This document shows, in pieces, positions 6,581 through 14,883 of a stretch of 28,802 nt of DNA. Source of the stretch: an uncultured Coprococcus sp. (GTDB taxonomy: Bacteria; Bacillota; Clostridia; Lachnospirales; Lachnospiraceae); the NCBI GenBank assembly GCA_900548315.1, contig URJU01000008.1:1-28802 (forward strand), given 5' to 3'. Below the pieces are notes generated by a model, which did not search any database, had not been told where the DNA came from, and saw only the letters and a list, made by a program, of their open reading frames with translations. How positions within the stretch are numbered: position 1 is the stretch's first letter; the number at the start of each line of letters is the position of its first letter. A program made the position numbers and the translations under genes.

Positions 6581-8674
6581 ATGGTGGAGAAGAAGACCAA
6601 TGGGCAGAAAATACATGAATATGTATATAACGTTAAGCCCATATTAAATAAAGGTGGATTGTTTGCAGATGGAAGCAGATATTATGTAAGTCCACAGGAG
6701 CCGGATGTGGATCAGGATGTGAAGGTCAGATTCAGGACCACAGCCGATAATGTGGATGAGGTATTTCTTATATATAATGAAGAAAAAGTACAGATGACAA
6801 AGGAGAGTTCCAATAGAATATTCGACTTTTATACTGCGACTATACCCGGAGGTCTGCCATTCATAAGATATCATTTTGAGATACATTCAGGAAGAGTTAC
6901 ATGTTTTTATGACAAGCTTGGTCCGACTAAGCAGAATGACAGGGAGTATGATTTTGAGATATGTCCTGGTTTTAAGGTGCCAGAGTGGGCTAAGGGAGCG
7001 GTTTTTTACCAGATATTTGTGGACAGGTTCTGCAACGGAGATTCGTCCAACGATGTACTGGACAATGAGTATGCATATATAGGAAACGGTGTTGTCCAGG
7101 TCAAAGATTGGAGCCAGAGACCGAGCACCATGGATGTGGGACGTTTCTATGGCGGCGATCTGCAGGGAGTCATGGATAAGCTTGATTATCTGCAGGATCT
7201 GGGCGTGGATGTAATATACCTGAATCCTATATTTGTCTCTCCTTCCAATCACAAGTACGATATACAGGATTATGACTACGTTGATCCTCACTATGGAAGA
7301 ATAGTTGATGATGAGGGTGACTGCCTTCCGGACGGATGTCTTGAGAACAAGCAGTCGTCAAGATATATAAACAGAGTTACAAATAAAAAGAATCTTGAGG
7401 CCAGCAATCAGCTCTTTGCCGAGTTGGTTGAGGAGATACACAAGCGTGGCATGAAGGTCATCCTTGATGGAGTGTTCAACCATTGCGGTTCATTCAATAA
7501 ATGGATGGACAGGGAGTGCATATATGAGAACCAGGAGGGTTATGAGAAGGGTGCATTTGTATCGAAGGACAGCCCTTACAACACCTTCTTCAAGTTCTAC
7601 AATGACAATGCATGGCCATACAATACAACATATGATGGCTGGTGGGGTCATGACACCCTGCCAAAGCTCAACTACGAGGATTCGCCTAAACTTGTTGAGT
7701 ACATCATGAAGATAGCGAAAAAATGGGTGTCACCTCCATATAATGCAGATGGATGGAGACTTGACGTGGCTGCGGATCTGGGACATTCCCCGGAGTACAA
7801 TCACCAGTTCTGGCGCGAGTTCAGGAGGAATGTTAAAGAGGCAAATCCGAATGCGATAATTCTGGCTGAGCACTATGGTGATCCAAAGAGCTGGCTGAAG
7901 GGTGACCAGTGGGATACGGTCATGAACTATGATGCATTCATGGAACCTATCACATGGTTCCTTTGCGGTGTTGAAAAGCACAGCGACGAGTTCCGCGGAG
8001 ATCTGCTTGGCAACTACGATGCATTTAAGGGGGCTATGAACTATCACATGTCCAGATTCCTCAGACCGTCCATAGATGTGTCGATGAATGAGCTGTCCAA
8101 CCACGATCATTCCAGATTCCTGACGAGAACTAACAGAAAGGTCGGAAGGCTTCACACTATGGGAGCAGATGCAGCCGATCAGGATGTGGACAAGGGAATA
8201 TTCAGACAGGCTGTTGTGTTCCAGATGACATGGCCGGGGGCTCCTACCATATATTATGGTGACGAGGCTGGTGTGTGCGGCTGGACAGACCCTGATAATA
8301 GAAGAACCTATCCATGGGGACACGAGGATCAGGATCTTATACAGTTCCACAAGGACATGATAAAGATACACAAGTCGTATGAGGCACTTAAGTCGGGTTC
8401 TGTATTATATCTCCACGGTGGACATAAGATACTTTGCTATGGAAGATTTACGGACAACAAGCAGGTGGTTGTCATCATGAATACGAATTATGAGGATGTG
8501 GATCTGAAACTTCATATCCGACAGATAGGTGTGTATAATCACTCAATCCTCAGAAGAGTTATGCTGACAAATGAAGATGGCTATACATTGGAAACTCAGG
8601 ATTACATGGTGGAACATAACGTACTTACTATCAAGGCACCGAAGATGAGTGCGATGGTGCTTGTCAGAGCGTAA
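6581..8674 (+). CDS. GH13 family alpha-amylase / neopullulanase-like glycosidase
   Basis: 697 residues, no signal peptide, so it is likely a cytoplasmic enzyme acting on imported maltooligosaccharides, cyclodextrins or pullulan fragments. Seen: an N-terminal beta-rich domain (about residues 25-120, like the CBM34-type domain of neopullulanases), then the TIM-barrel motifs VIYLNPIF, region I ILDGVFNH (Asp296, His301), region II DGWRLDVA with nucleophile Asp395, region III ILAEH with acid/base Glu430, and region IV LSNHD with transition-state Asp509. The C-terminal part after about 600 is a beta domain. Start ATG 6581: AAGGGAG at 6564-6570 precedes it by 10 bases; the upstream GTG at 6554 has none. 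Exact specificity (maltogenic amylase, cyclomaltodextrinase or neopullulanase) cannot be told from sequence alone. It has its own promoter and terminator. Confidence 0.93.
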   Translation: MVEKKTNGQKIHEYVYNVKPILNKGGLFADGSRYYVSPQEPDVDQDVKVRFRTTADNVDEVFLIYNEEKVQMTKESSNRIFDFYTATIPGGLPFIRYHFEIHSGRVTCFYDKLGPTKQNDREYDFEICPGFKVPEWAKGAVFYQIFVDRFCNGDSSNDVLDNEYAYIGNGVVQVKDWSQRPSTMDVGRFYGGDLQGVMDKLDYLQDLGVDVIYLNPIFVSPSNHKYDIQDYDYVDPHYGRIVDDEGDCLPDGCLENKQSSRYINRVTNKKNLEASNQLFAELVEEIHKRGMKVILDGVFNHCGSFNKWMDRECIYENQEGYEKGAFVSKDSPYNTFFKFYNDNAWPYNTTYDGWWGHDTLPKLNYEDSPKLVEYIMKIAKKWVSPPYNADGWRLDVAADLGHSPEYNHQFWREFRRNVKEANPNAIILAEHYGDPKSWLKGDQWDTVMNYDAFMEPITWFLCGVEKHSDEFRGDLLGNYDAFKGAMNYHMSRFLRPSIDVSMNELSNHDHSRFLTRTNRKVGRLHTMGADAADQDVDKGIFRQAVVFQMTWPGAPTIYYGDEAGVCGWTDPDNRRTYPWGHEDQDLIQFHKDMIKIHKSYEALKSGSVLYLHGGHKILCYGRFTDNKQVVVIMNTNYEDVDLKLHIRQIGVYNHSILRRVMLTNEDGYTLETQDYMVEHNVLTIKAPKMSAMVLVRA

Positions 8675-8730
8675 CATAAAATCGCAACAAGACAAGAACA
8701 GTAAAAAGGAAAATTATTTATATATAAAAA

Positions 8731-8780
8731 TAAAAAACAACCGGGGATAGAAAAATAATTCTTTCCCCGGTTGTTTTTTT
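8731..8780. terminator. Bidirectional terminator between convergent genes
   Basis: AAAAAACAACCGGGGA (8732-8747) pairs with TCCCCGGTTGTTTTTT (8764-8779): 16 perfect pairs, loop of 16 bases. A-run on the left and T-run on the right make it work for both the amylase (+) and the tetR-type gene (-). Confidence 0.92.
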
Positions 8781-8793
8781 AGACTGCAGCCTA

Positions 8794-9426
8794 TCAGCTC
8801 CTCGGCGGCAGCGTAATGTAGTTCCTGTCAGATGGTTGGAACAGCTTTGGACGGAAATCTTCCTTGGTCAGTTCAAATATAGAATGGGAAACCAGGAAGT
8901 AGTAAGCTTCCACAGCCTGGTCCACATTGATGTTCGTGATCTCCGGGTTGTTAAGGTAACCCTTGATGGCTACGGTGAGTCCCATGACAAGATACTTACA
9001 TATAATGAGAGGGGACAGCATAGGGTTGGATGGGATCTGATCGGTGTCAAATATCTTCAGGTGTTCCTTGAAGAAGTTGGTGAACTGCTCGATCATGACC
9101 TGCTCAAAGCTGTTCTGTCCGGTTGTCTCGAAAAGTTTTCTGTATAGCTTTGCCTCGTTGATAATGTGGGTGAAAAGGTACTTGATAGCCTCGAGGATCA
9201 TGTTGTGTTCTAAAAGAACCTCAAGCTCCTTTGTCACTTCATTGTAAAGCATATAATCCATCAGTTCGTATTTGTCTTTGAAATATCTGTAGAAGATGGG
9301 TCTTGATATACCCACATCCTCAGCGATCATGGTAACTGTAATTTTCTCGAATGAATGCTCGTTTACAAGCTTTTTAAAGCTTCTGATAATTTTATCCTCT
9401 GTCTTTTCTTCGCTTGGATTTGGCAC
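8794..9426 (-). CDS. TetR/AcrR family transcriptional regulator
   Basis: 210 residues. The N-terminal helix-turn-helix is clear at about residues 27-55: ITVTMIAEDVGISRPIFYRYFKDKYEL, written here as ITVTMIAEDVGIS then RPIFYRYFKDKYEL, with the FYRYFKDK recognition-helix end typical of TetR proteins. The C-terminal two thirds is helical and variable, as expected of the ligand-binding/dimer domain. The start is GTG (complement of 9424-9426); AGGAGG (complement of 9435-9440) lies 8 bases upstream. It is divergent from the MMPL pump gene at 9641, the usual arrangement of a local repressor controlling an exporter. Two palindromes lie between them. The inducing ligand is unknown. Confidence 0.93.
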   Translation of the reverse strand: MPNPSEEKTEDKIIRSFKKLVNEHSFEKITVTMIAEDVGISRPIFYRYFKDKYELMDYMLYNEVTKELEVLLEHNMILEAIKYLFTHIINEAKLYRKLFETTGQNSFEQVMIEQFTNFFKEHLKIFDTDQIPSNPMLSPLIICKYLVMGLTVAIKGYLNNPEITNINVDQAVEAYYFLVSHSIFELTKEDFRPKLFQPSDRNYITLPPRS

Positions 9427-9487
9427 TTTCCAAACCTCCTTTTTGGTCTATATATGGACAGTTTCAAGTGAATCTGTTTATCAGATG

Positions 9488-9524
9488 TATGACCGAATAT
9501 TCCAATTTTGAATATGTGTTCATA
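9488..9524. promoter_or_regulatory. Imperfect palindrome, candidate operator (tetR side)
   Basis: TATGA-N4-ATATTC (9488-9502) is mirrored by GAATAT-N4-TCATA (9510-9524) around a 7-base spacer; 11 of 15 positions per arm match. The left arm includes the self-complementary GAATATTC. It lies between the regulator start and the second palindrome. Confidence 0.45.
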
Positions 9525-9526
9525 CG

Positions 9527-9556
9527 TTTGTTACAGATTACCATATTTGTAACAAA
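9527..9556. promoter_or_regulatory. Palindrome TTTGTTACA...TGTAACAAA, candidate TetR-type operator
   Basis: Perfect 9-bp arms (9527-9535 and 9548-9556) with 12 bases between, of which AT/AT also pair. A 30-bp operator-like palindrome in a divergent tetR/efflux intergenic region is what this family usually binds. It lies about 50 bases upstream of the pump gene's -10. Confidence 0.6.
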
Positions 9557-9606
9557 ATGTAAACGTTTTCGTATTTTGGGTAGTTTATTAAAAAAAAATC
9601 AGGTTG

Positions 9607-9612
9607 TATAAT
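9607..9612 (+). promoter_or_regulatory. Probable -10 element of the MMPL pump promoter
   Basis: Perfect TATAAT, 28 bases before the MMPL ATG. The region 17 bases upstream (TTTATT, 9584-9589) is a poor -35 within an A/T-rich run, which would suit a promoter that is regulated. Confidence 0.5.
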
Positions 9613-9640
9613 CCACCACAGAATAGAAAAAGGAGATGTT

Positions 9641-11755
9641 ATGGCTATGTTAAAACTAGGAGAAAAGATAGTAAGTGCGAGAGTCGTGATACTGATCCTC
9701 AGCTTCGTTCTTCTCATACCAGCGGCATACGGGTATATCAAGACCAGGGTAAACTATGATATTCTGTCGTATCTTCCTAAGGATATCGAGACAATGGTAG
9801 GTCAGGATATACTGGTTGACCAGTTTGGTACAGGAGCCTTTTCACTGTACGTTGTAGAGGGTATGGAGGATAAAGAAGTATCCGCGCTGAAATCAAAGAT
9901 TGAAAATGTAGACCATGTGTCAAAGGTTATCTGGTACGACAGCTTTGCTGATCTGTCTGTTCCTAAGGATATGCTTCCTGAAAAACTGTATGACGCATTT
10001 AACAATGACGACAAGGATGCCACCATGATGGCAATCATATTTGATGATACAACATCTGCTGATAGCACGATGGATGCTATCGAGGAGATACGTAAGATAT
10101 CGGATAAACAGTGTTTTCTCTCCGGTATGTCAGCGGTTGTTGTAGATACAAAGAAACTGTCTGAGAAGGAAACCCCAATATATGTTCTGATAGCGGTGAT
10201 CCTCAGCAGTATAATCCTTGCGATCACCATGGATTCGATCATGATACCGGTACTGTTTCTGGCAAGTATAGGTATGGCGATCGCATACAACCTGGGTTCA
10301 AATATATTTATGGGTCAGGTGTCCTACATAACAAAGGCGTTGGCTGCGGTACTTCAGCTCGGTGTAACAATGGATTATTCGATCTTCCTGTGGCACAGCT
10401 ACAAGGCACAGCAGAAAGAGTATACAGATAAGAAAGAAGCTATGGCACATGCGATCGCCGAGACTATATCATCCGTTGTGGGAAGCTCCATAACAACTGT
10501 TGCCGGATTTGTGGCACTTTGTTTCATGAGTTTTACACTCGGACTTGATCTTGGTATCGTGATGGCAAAGGGTGTTGTTTTCGGAGTTATCGCCTGTGTA
10601 ACTATACTTCCATCACTCATCCTTGTGTTTGATAAGGCCATAGAAAAGACAACACATAAGGTAATACTTCCTGAGTTTAAGGGAGTAGGAAAATTCATAG
10701 CTAAGCACTACAAGATATTCCTGGTATTGTTCGTGATCATCCTGATCCCGGCAATATATGGATACAATCATACAAAGGTTTATTACAAGCTGGATTCATC
10801 ACTCCCGGATAGTCTGGAGAGTGTGCAGGCCAACACAGAGCTGGCTAAGGCGTTCAATATGAATTCAACACATATGATACTTGTCACAAATGATCAGAGT
10901 GATAAGGACACACGAAATATGATGTCGGATATTGAGAATATAGATGGTGTAAAGTTCTGTCTTGGACTTGACAGCATCATCGGTTCAGGAATCCCATCGA
11001 ACTTCATCCCTTCGGAGGTGACAGAGGCACTTAAGAGTGATGAGTGGCAGTTGGTACTTGTTGGCTCTGAGTATGAGGTTGCATCGGATGAGGTCAACAA
11101 CCAGTGTACTGAGATAGAGAAGACTATAGATTCATACAACGATAAGAACATGCTTGTCGGTGAGGCACCTTGTACAAAGGATCTTATCAAGATAACAGAT
11201 AAGGATTTCGCCTCAGTAAGTACAGTTTCAATCGGTGCTATATTCATCATCATCCTCTGTGTATTCGGTTCAATATCACTCCCAATAGTGCTTGTTGCCG
11301 TCATAGAGTTTGCGATATTCATCAACATGGGTATTCCTTGTTTTACAGGAACCGAGCTTCCTTTCATAGCATCAATAGTAATCGGAACCATTCAGCTTGG
11401 TGCTACTGTTGATTATGCAATACTGATGACCACCAAGTACAAGAGGAACAGACTTGGCGGATACAGAAAGTTTGATGCAGTTGCAACTGCATGTCAGGAG
11501 TCGGTACAGTCAATAGTTGTCAGCGCACTTTCATTCTTTGCTGCAACATTTGGCGTAGGACTTTATTCGGATATAGATATGATCAGTTCACTGTGTACAC
11601 TTATGGCTCGTGGAGCACTCATAAGTATGTGCGCTGTTATCCTGATGCTGCCATCAGCACTGATGCTCTTTGATAAGGTCATCATGTTCAGATACAGAAA
11701 GAACCTTATAGATGGACCTTCAACTGATGCAGACAATGACACAGTTCAGGCATAG
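9641..11755 (+). CDS. MMPL/RND-superfamily transporter
   Basis: 704 residues in two similar halves, each with one N-terminal transmembrane helix, an extracytoplasmic domain of about 130-150 residues, and a cluster of five helices, about 12 in all. Seen: the proton-relay pairs of MMPL proteins, Asp245-Tyr246 in LGVTMDYSIFL and Asp591-Tyr592 in LGATVDYAILM, matching the Asp-Tyr pairs known from mycobacterial MmpL3. The family exports lipids, surfactants, drugs or other hydrophobic compounds using the proton gradient. AGGAG at 9631-9635 precedes the ATG. Divergent from a tetR-type regulator and 80 bases upstream of a repeat-rich lipoprotein, presumably co-transcribed with it. The cargo is unknown. 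No outer membrane is expected, so a classical tripartite pump is not possible. Confidence 0.93.
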   Translation: MAMLKLGEKIVSARVVILILSFVLLIPAAYGYIKTRVNYDILSYLPKDIETMVGQDILVDQFGTGAFSLYVVEGMEDKEVSALKSKIENVDHVSKVIWYDSFADLSVPKDMLPEKLYDAFNNDDKDATMMAIIFDDTTSADSTMDAIEEIRKISDKQCFLSGMSAVVVDTKKLSEKETPIYVLIAVILSSIILAITMDSIMIPVLFLASIGMAIAYNLGSNIFMGQVSYITKALAAVLQLGVTMDYSIFLWHSYKAQQKEYTDKKEAMAHAIAETISSVVGSSITTVAGFVALCFMSFTLGLDLGIVMAKGVVFGVIACVTILPSLILVFDKAIEKTTHKVILPEFKGVGKFIAKHYKIFLVLFVIILIPAIYGYNHTKVYYKLDSSLPDSLESVQANTELAKAFNMNSTHMILVTNDQSDKDTRNMMSDIENIDGVKFCLGLDSIIGSGIPSNFIPSEVTEALKSDEWQLVLVGSEYEVASDEVNNQCTEIEKTIDSYNDKNMLVGEAPCTKDLIKITDKDFASVSTVSIGAIFIIILCVFGSISLPIVLVAVIEFAIFINMGIPCFTGTELPFIASIVIGTIQLGATVDYAILMTTKYKRNRLGGYRKFDAVATACQESVQSIVVSALSFFAATFGVGLYSDIDMISSLCTLMARGALISMCAVILMLPSALMLFDKVIMFRYRKNLIDGPSTDADNDTVQA

Positions 11756-11835
11756 GTTGGTTAAAAGAGAAACACGTAGTACGCGGAATCCGCTACATGG
11801 ATTCTCACATATATATTATGGAAAGAGGTAATAAC

Positions 11836-14193
11836 ATGATAAAGTGGAAGAAATATATTTGTGTGGCGCTGTCAGCAGCAATGATGGCAACACTTATGAC
11901 CGGATGTGGTGATACATCAAACGACAGTGCATCTTCAGACAAGGCGGAGGCTACAACAGAGAGTGCATCAGATACACTCCAGGATGCTCTCACAGCTGAG
12001 ATATCAGCAGACAATTCAGATAATGCAGACAAGGAGGAGACGGTTTACGTTCTTGCGGATGCGGATGGCACAGCAAATGATGTGACAGTATCCACATGGT
12101 TGAAGAACGCTGATGGCTCAGAGGGACTCAACGACAAGACAAACCTCACAGAGATTGAGAATGTAAAGGGTTATGAAGGATATAAAGATAACGGCGATGG
12201 AACCATCACATGGGCAGCAAATGGCTCTGACATTTATTATCAGGGAAAATCAAATGAGAAACTGCCTGTAGATGTGAAGATCACATACAAGCTTGATGGT
12301 GAGGAGATAGAGCCTTCAGAGTTAGCAGGCAAGAGCGGTAAGGTTACTATCAGATTTGATTACACCAACAACACAAAGCAGACAGTTAAGGCTGGCAGCA
12401 AGAACAGAGATGTCATTTCACCATTTGTAATGCTCTCAGGAATGATCCTTCCTGTAGACAAATTCTCAAATGTACAGGTTGAGAACGGCAAAGTCATCTC
12501 AGAGGGCAGCAACCAGATCGTTGTTGGATATGCTGTACCAGGATTTAAGCAGTGCCTGCAGAATGGAATAGATGACAGCAAGATACAGACAGCTATAGAC
12601 AATATAGATGTTCCTGACTATGTGGAAGTTTCAGCTGATGTTACAGACTTTGAGCTTGCAATGACAATGACAGTTGCTGCCAGCGATCTTCTTGGATCAG
12701 ATGCAGAGGATGCGATCGACGAAGTAAAGGATAAGGCAGATCTGAACGAGCTTTCAAGCAGCGCTGATAAGCTCGCAAGTTCAGCAGATCAGCTTGAGGA
12801 AGGCTCGGGCAAGATCACAAATGGTCTTGAGACACTCAAGGATGGAACATATTCACTTAAGACAGGTGCATCAACTCTGGCAGACGGAGCCGATTCACTG
12901 GAAAATTACACAGGTCAGCTTGCAGCAGGTACTTCACAGATCTCAGCAGCCATGGATTCCTTGGATTCAGGCATCACATCCATAAAGAATGGTTCAGCAG
13001 CGTTGAACGATGGCGCAAAGACACTTGCAAGTGGAGCAAAGACACTGGATACGAGCATTGGTACACTCCAGACAGGTGCAGATACACTTAACTCAGGAGT
13101 TAAGGAACTTCAGGCTGGATTTGCCGGAGATTCCAACAGTGTAGGTTTGTCAAAGGGTGCAAGTTCACTCGCATCTGGAGTAAAGACAGCATACGATGGA
13201 TCACAGGCTCTTGCAAAGGGTGCATCTGATGTTAAGACAGGTGTTGATACTCTGATAACAATGATGAAAGGAATGCCGACACAGGTCGTAACTCAGGCAG
13301 AGGCAAATGTATATAGCCAGCTTAGCGGAAATATAACAAGTGAGGCAGGAATAGATGCAGCAATGGCACAGATAGAGCAGGCACTTCCTATGGGTCAGGA
13401 GGCATATGATGCACGTGTTCAGCAGGAAGGCGCATACGCACAGCTGATAGAGCAGTACAACGGACTTGCACAGGCAAAGGGTGCGCTCAATGCCATAGAT
13501 CAGATCGGTGAATCTCTCACAGCTACACTCACAGGTGAAAAGACAGCGGCCCAGATAAAGGCACTGCAGGATGGAGCGGCAACACTTAACACCAAGATGG
13601 GTGAACTTTCGGCAGGACTCAAGTCTGCAAATGACGGGGCAGCAACACTTTCAGCAGGCGTTGACAAGGCTTACACAGGAGTGAAGGCTTTGGCAAGTGG
13701 AACTGGTGATCTCGCTGCCGGAGCAAAGGCTTTGAAGAATGGTTCAAAGAGCCTGAGCGATGGAGCGGCATCACTATCGACAAATATGAATACTCTTTAT
13801 CAGGGAAGCTTAACTCTGTCAGATGGAAGCGGACAGTTAAAGACTGCAGCAGGTACACTTAACTCAAGTGCCGGACAGATTGCTGCCGGAGCAAAGACAC
13901 TGAGTGCCGGAGCAGCTCAGCTCAACACAGGCTCAAAGACGCTGGACAGCGGAGCGGAGAAGCTTGTCACAGGCTCAAAGACACTCAGCGATGGTATGAA
14001 ACAGTTTAACGAAGATGGAATAAAGAAGATTACAAAGTTGTTTGCAGGAAACTATCAGGATGATATAGATTATATCGAGGCGTTGTTCTCGGATGATGCA
14101 AAATATACAAGCTTTGATGGTGCCATAGACGGAACAAAGAGCACTGTAAAGTTCATTTATGAGACAGCTGCGATCAAGACAGATGATAAATAA
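11836..14193 (+). CDS. Lipoprotein with xxxLxxG heptad repeats (YhgE/Pip-like repeat region)
   Basis: 785 residues from ATG 11836 (AGAGGT 6 bases upstream; the frame is open from 11797 but upstream starts lack a site and would block the signal peptide). Seen: a lipoprotein signal MIKWKKYICVALSAAMMATL followed by MTGC with lipidated Cys24; a Ser/Asp/Glu-rich linker; a globular part at about residues 70-290; then two blocks of Leu/Gly heptads (LASGAKTL, LQTGADTL, LNSGVKEL and so on) at about 307-478 and 574-720, split by a Gln/Ala-rich helical insert. Such repeats are known in YhgE/Pip proteins and next to MMPL pumps; they predict long helical bundles. The ending GMKQFNEDGIKKI also resembles that group. 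It lies directly after the MMPL gene, so a pump-associated extracytoplasmic role is inferred. Function is not established. Confidence 0.82.
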   Translation: MIKWKKYICVALSAAMMATLMTGCGDTSNDSASSDKAEATTESASDTLQDALTAEISADNSDNADKEETVYVLADADGTANDVTVSTWLKNADGSEGLNDKTNLTEIENVKGYEGYKDNGDGTITWAANGSDIYYQGKSNEKLPVDVKITYKLDGEEIEPSELAGKSGKVTIRFDYTNNTKQTVKAGSKNRDVISPFVMLSGMILPVDKFSNVQVENGKVISEGSNQIVVGYAVPGFKQCLQNGIDDSKIQTAIDNIDVPDYVEVSADVTDFELAMTMTVAASDLLGSDAEDAIDEVKDKADLNELSSSADKLASSADQLEEGSGKITNGLETLKDGTYSLKTGASTLADGADSLENYTGQLAAGTSQISAAMDSLDSGITSIKNGSAALNDGAKTLASGAKTLDTSIGTLQTGADTLNSGVKELQAGFAGDSNSVGLSKGASSLASGVKTAYDGSQALAKGASDVKTGVDTLITMMKGMPTQVVTQAEANVYSQLSGNITSEAGIDAAMAQIEQALPMGQEAYDARVQQEGAYAQLIEQYNGLAQAKGALNAIDQIGESLTATLTGEKTAAQIKALQDGAATLNTKMGELSAGLKSANDGAATLSAGVDKAYTGVKALASGTGDLAAGAKALKNGSKSLSDGAASLSTNMNTLYQGSLTLSDGSGQLKTAAGTLNSSAGQIAAGAKTLSAGAAQLNTGSKTLDSGAEKLVTGSKTLSDGMKQFNEDGIKKITKLFAGNYQDDIDYIEALFSDDAKYTSFDGAIDGTKSTVKFIYETAAIKTDDK

Positions 14194-14201
14194 TCTTCGT
14201 G

Positions 14202-14230
14202 TTGACTTTACAGTGACCGTAGGTTATAGT
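14202..14230 (+). promoter_or_regulatory. Promoter of acpP
   Basis: TTGACT (14202-14207), 17-base spacer, TATAGT (14225-14230). It begins 9 bases after the lipoprotein stop and gives a leader of about 50 bases. No terminator separates it from the pump operon, so some read-through is possible. A short self-complementary ACTATAGT (14262-14269) lies just before the ribosome binding site. Confidence 0.75.
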
Positions 14231-14286
14231 ATAAGCGTCCATGAGGACAATGGTAACATTTACTATAGTTTAGGAGGAATTTAAAC

Positions 14287-14520
14287 ATGTTTGATAAGGT
14301 TAAGGCAATATTTGAGGAGCAGTTAGGAGTTTCACAGGATGAGATGAAACTTGACACAAATTTCAAGGATGATCTTGGTGTAGATTCACTTGATCTGTAC
14401 GAGATTGTTATGAAACTTGAGGATGAGTTTGATGTTGAGATCCCAGCTGAGGAGCTTGATGACGTAGCTACATTTGAGGATGTACTTAACTACCTTAAGA
14501 GCAAGGGTGTAGAGGAGTAA
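14287..14520 (+). CDS. acpP: Acyl carrier protein
   Basis: 77 residues, acidic, the usual size. It carries growing acyl chains on a 4'-phosphopantetheine arm during type II fatty acid synthesis. Seen: DDLGVDSLDLYEIVMKLEDEF with the attachment site Ser34 in the DSL motif, and the helical EIPAEELDDVATFEDVLNYL end. AGGAGG at 14272-14277 is 9 bases before the ATG. It has its own promoter and is followed by a structured region and a terminator rather than directly by other fab genes, so it may be expressed at a different level from fabD-fabG. It could in principle be a specialised carrier protein, but the fabD/fabG/fabF neighbours favour fatty acid synthesis. Confidence 0.95.
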   Translation: MFDKVKAIFEEQLGVSQDEMKLDTNFKDDLGVDSLDLYEIVMKLEDEFDVEIPAEELDDVATFEDVLNYLKSKGVEE

Positions 14521-14593
14521 TCAGTATTATTCGGTTCTCAAAATAGATATTGCAGACTGAACAGATTGGATTGTTTTGAATACATTTGTTATT

Positions 14594-14670
14594 CAAAGTT
14601 GTCATGTATCGGACATGACTTAACTTTGGTAGCCAGCCAGGACATGAGTCCTGACTGACCATCCAAGGTT
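14594..14670 (+). ncRNA. Structured RNA element with competing hairpins downstream of acpP
   Basis: Hairpin A: CAAAGTT plus GTCATGT (14594-14607) pairs with ACATGAC plus AACTTTG (14613-14628), 14 pairs with a two-base bulge. Hairpin B: CAG-C-CAGGAC (14634-14643) pairs with GTCCTG-A-CTG (14648-14657), nine pairs and one mismatch around ATGA. A third helix, AACTTTGG (14622-14629) with CCAAGGTT (14663-14670), would enclose B and uses the same strand as the outer stem of A, so the two folds exclude each other. Both hairpins contain GGACATGA. No match to a known RNA family was recognised. It may be a 3' UTR element or a regulatory switch; pairing is seen, function is not. Confidence 0.5.
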
Positions 14671-14713
14671 ATATATATATTATAAATATAAGTTTATACT
14701 CAGATTATTTTGT

Positions 14714-14759
14714 GGCAGATGCTTTCAGGATTTATTTCCTGACCGCATGTGCCTTTTTT
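14714..14759 (+). terminator. Intrinsic terminator after acpP
   Basis: GGCA-g-ATGC-tt-TCAGGA pairs with TCCTGA-cc-GCAT-g-TGCC around a TTTATT loop, followed at once by six T. It ends the acpP transcript before the fabD promoter. Confidence 0.88.
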
Positions 14760-14811
14760 GTGCGTTAATACACCGCCAAGCGCACCTCGCCTGACGCACG
14801 GATATCTTTGC

Positions 14812-14840
14812 TTGCGATTTGTTTGTCCCTGTTCTATAAT
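14812..14840 (+). promoter_or_regulatory. Promoter of fabD-fabG
   Basis: TTGCGA (14812-14817), 17-base spacer, perfect TATAAT (14835-14840). The leader to the fabD ATG at 14884 would be about 37 bases. Together with the terminator upstream it makes fabD-fabG a separate unit from acpP. Confidence 0.78.
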
Positions 14841-14883
14841 AGGGGGTGACTGAAAAAACTTAGATTAAAGGCGGTAAAAAGAA

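Noticed and set aside
7730..8371. 213-codon minus-strand ORF opposite the amylase
   Set aside because: Antisense shadow with no motif; the + frame has the complete GH13 catalytic residues.
11783..11804. GCGGAATCCGC palindrome and GAATCC/GGATTC stem between the pump and lipoprotein genes
   Set aside because: Short stems with overlapping pairings and no U-run; not enough to call a terminator or operator.
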